Shown: positions 6,302 to 7,533 of the stretch, one piece after another
How the letters are laid out: each line of letters begins with the position of its first letter
Numbering within the stretch: position 1 is the first letter of the stretch
Assembly: GCA_002713495.1 (NCBI GenBank)
Contig: PATA01000013.1
Span: 103,623-111,155, forward strand
Direction of reading: 5' to 3'
From: Flavobacteriaceae bacterium
Lineage (GTDB): Bacteria; Bacteroidota; Bacteroidia; Flavobacteriales; Flavobacteriaceae
Length of the DNA: 7,533 nucleotides
Program-made: the position numbers and the translations under genes
Notes under the pieces: model-generated
What the model saw: the letters and a program-made list of their open reading frames with translations, nothing else
Databases searched by the model: none
What the model was told of the DNA's origin: nothing

Positions 6302-7131
6302 AAGTATTATTAGTCGGTGCATCAGGATTTTTAGGAAAAAACTTATTTTACGGTTTATATAAAAATTATGATCTAACACTGTTAGTCAGAAAAATTGATC
6401 CCAGTATAGAATTAGATAATCAGATTACATATGATAAAATTAGGTCCATAAGTAAAATTAATTTTGAAGTGATAATTAATTGTGCAGTTAACTATGGAAG
6501 AGAAAATTTGTCAAATATTATAGATTCTAACTTACTACTTCCTTTAAAACTCATAGAAATATTTAAAAATTCTATATCAATTTTTATAACATTTGATAGC
6601 TTTTATACTAAGTTTGAAAAAAGCCCATTATTAAACTACACTTTATCCAAAAAACAAATAAATAATTGGTATTCAAAAATTACTGATTTAAGAATTGTAA
6701 ACATTAAACTTGAACATTTGTATGGGAAATTCGATAGTAAAACAAAATTTATTCCTTGGCTAATTGGAGAACTTGAAATGAATAAAACCTTAGAGCTAAC
6801 TGAGTGTAAGCAAAAGAGAGATTTTATTAGTACTTTTGATGTTGTTTCTTTTATTCATGAAACTATAAAAAAAAGAAAATCATTCAAAATCAAATTAAAT
6901 CAAATTGAACTTGGAACTGGTAAATCAATAGAAATAAAAAAACTAGTTTTAAAATTAAAAACCTTAATTAAATCTGAATCTAAAATACATTTTAATACTA
7001 AAGTAGACTCAAATGAAATTATGGACTCATATGCAAATATTAAAACAATTCCCTCTTTTATTCAATGGAAACCTATATTTAATATTGATCTTGGTTTAAA
7101 AGAATTATTAAAATCAAATTTACAAAAATGA
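6298..7131 (+). CDS. RfbJ-like NAD(P)-dependent sugar-nucleotide reductase (CDP-abequose synthase-like)
   Basis: A 277-residue extended SDR protein. It has the cofactor motif GASGFLG (7-13), a DSF catalytic strand (100-102), YTLSK (Tyr114, Lys118), LEHLYG (138-143), FIPWLI (151-156), RDFI (174-177), GTGKS (206-210) and a C-terminal WKP (257-259). From memory, the order and wording of these motifs match Salmonella RfbJ, which reduces C4 of CDP-3,6-dideoxy-4-keto-glucose to give CDP-abequose. The usual partners (rfbF, rfbG, rfbH) are not in this window, so another nucleotide sugar is possible. The ATG at 6298 overlaps the micro-ORF stop, and the stop (7129-7131) overlaps the next gene's start by 4 bases, so it is co-translated with the GT2 gene. 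No good promoter lies directly upstream. The SDR call is firm; the RfbJ-like substrate is a moderate inference. Confidence 0.75.
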   Translation: MKVLLVGASGFLGKNLFYGLYKNYDLTLLVRKIDPSIELDNQITYDKIRSISKINFEVIINCAVNYGRENLSNIIDSNLLLPLKLIEIFKNSISIFITFDSFYTKFEKSPLLNYTLSKKQINNWYSKITDLRIVNIKLEHLYGKFDSKTKFIPWLIGELEMNKTLELTECKQKRDFISTFDVVSFIHETIKKRKSFKIKLNQIELGTGKSIEIKKLVLKLKTLIKSESKIHFNTKVDSNEIMDSYANIKTIPSFIQWKPIFNIDLGLKELLKSNLQK

Positions 7132-7533
7132 ATTATAAGAGTTTATCAGTTGTTGTTCCATGTCATAATGAGGAGGAAGTAGTATCTGAGTCTTATTCTA
7201 TACTTAAGAAAATTATTTCTCAAATTAAAGTGATTAAAAAACATCAATTTGTTTTTGTAAATAATGGCTCAGAGGACAATACACTCAATGTGTTATTAAA
7301 TCTTAGAAAAAAAGATTCAAATATTAAAATAATTGATTTGAGAAATAATTATGGATACCAAGGCTCAATAACAGCTGGGCTTTATAATTCAGATTATGAT
7401 ATGATTATATCTATTGATGCCGATCTGCAAGATGATCCTAATAAAATTGTAGATATGATTAATTATTATTACCAAGGGTTTGAAATGGTTCTTGGAGTAA
7501 GAAAAAGTAGAGGTGTAGATAGTTTTTTCAAAA
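7128..7533 (+). CDS. GT2 glycosyltransferase, polyprenyl-phosphate type, 5' part (runs off the right edge)
   Basis: The first 135 codons of a family 2 glycosyltransferase (GT-A fold). The N-terminal strand SVVVPCHNEEE (7-17) is followed by VNNGSEDNT (44-52), where the more common DDGS is NNGS. NYGYQGSITAGL (74-85) comes next. The metal-binding Asp-x-Asp is in SIDADLQDDP (95-104), and GVRKSRG (123-129) is near the edge. The DADLQDDP and GVRxxR motifs are typical of DPM1/ArnC/GtrB-like enzymes, which move a sugar from a nucleotide onto polyprenyl phosphate. Such proteins usually go on to two C-terminal membrane helices, which would lie beyond this window. The ATG (7128-7130) overlaps the preceding stop as ATGA, indicating translational coupling. 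The sugar is unknown; the pairing with the RfbJ-like reductase suggests it may act in the same branch. Confidence 0.85.
   Translation, partial: MNYKSLSVVVPCHNEEEVVSESYSILKKIISQIKVIKKHQFVFVNNGSEDNTLNVLLNLRKKDSNIKIIDLRNNYGYQGSITAGLYNSDYDMIISIDADLQDDPNKIVDMINYYYQGFEMVLGVRKSRGVDSFFK

Overview
The window is strongly AT-rich (about 30% G+C by eye, not counted). It most likely comes from a member of the Bacteroidota, probably a low-GC, possibly marine, flavobacterium-like organism. The best evidence is the promoter of the ribosomal gene at the left edge. Read on the minus strand it is TTTG, 18 bases, TATCTTTG, which fits the Bacteroidota housekeeping consensus TTTG-N(17-23)-TAnnTTTG. The genes are preceded by A-rich leaders rather than clear Shine-Dalgarno sequences, which also fits that phylum. 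The genus assignment is not supported beyond this.

Left edge (1-247): the 5' part of rplU (ribosomal protein bL21) on the minus strand, with its promoter. This is chromosomal backbone and marks one edge of a surface-polysaccharide locus.

Middle (248-6164): six tightly packed minus-strand genes that look like one operon, transcribed from right to left. The first three are fnlA, fnlB and fnlC (also called wbjBCD or capEFG). Together they are the full set of enzymes that convert UDP-GlcNAc to UDP-N-acetyl-L-fucosamine. Next is a GT4 glycosyltransferase of the WbuB type, the predicted L-FucNAc transferase. It has a GTG start and overlaps fnlC by 19 bases. Then come an RmlB-like 4,6-dehydratase family protein with no rmlA, rmlC or rmlD beside it, and a small four-helix DoxX-family membrane protein.

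Right side (6165-7533): a 133-base divergent intergenic region, then plus-strand genes. They are a possible 26-codon micro-ORF, a short-chain dehydrogenase/reductase resembling RfbJ (CDP-abequose synthase), and the first 135 codons of a GT2 polyprenyl-phosphate-type glycosyltransferase. Consecutive plus-strand frames meet at ATGA stop/start overlaps.

Taken together this is a segment of an O-antigen or capsule biosynthesis locus. One arm makes and transfers L-FucNAc; the other looks like part of a dideoxysugar or second-sugar branch that continues off the right edge. No initiating sugar-phosphate transferase, Wzx flippase or Wzy polymerase is present. I see no RNA genes, CRISPR array, insertion sequence or convincing terminator. 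No new biological system is evident. The most unusual points are the slippery A-tract in the fnlC/wbuB overlap and the micro-ORF that may be a remnant of a displaced gene.
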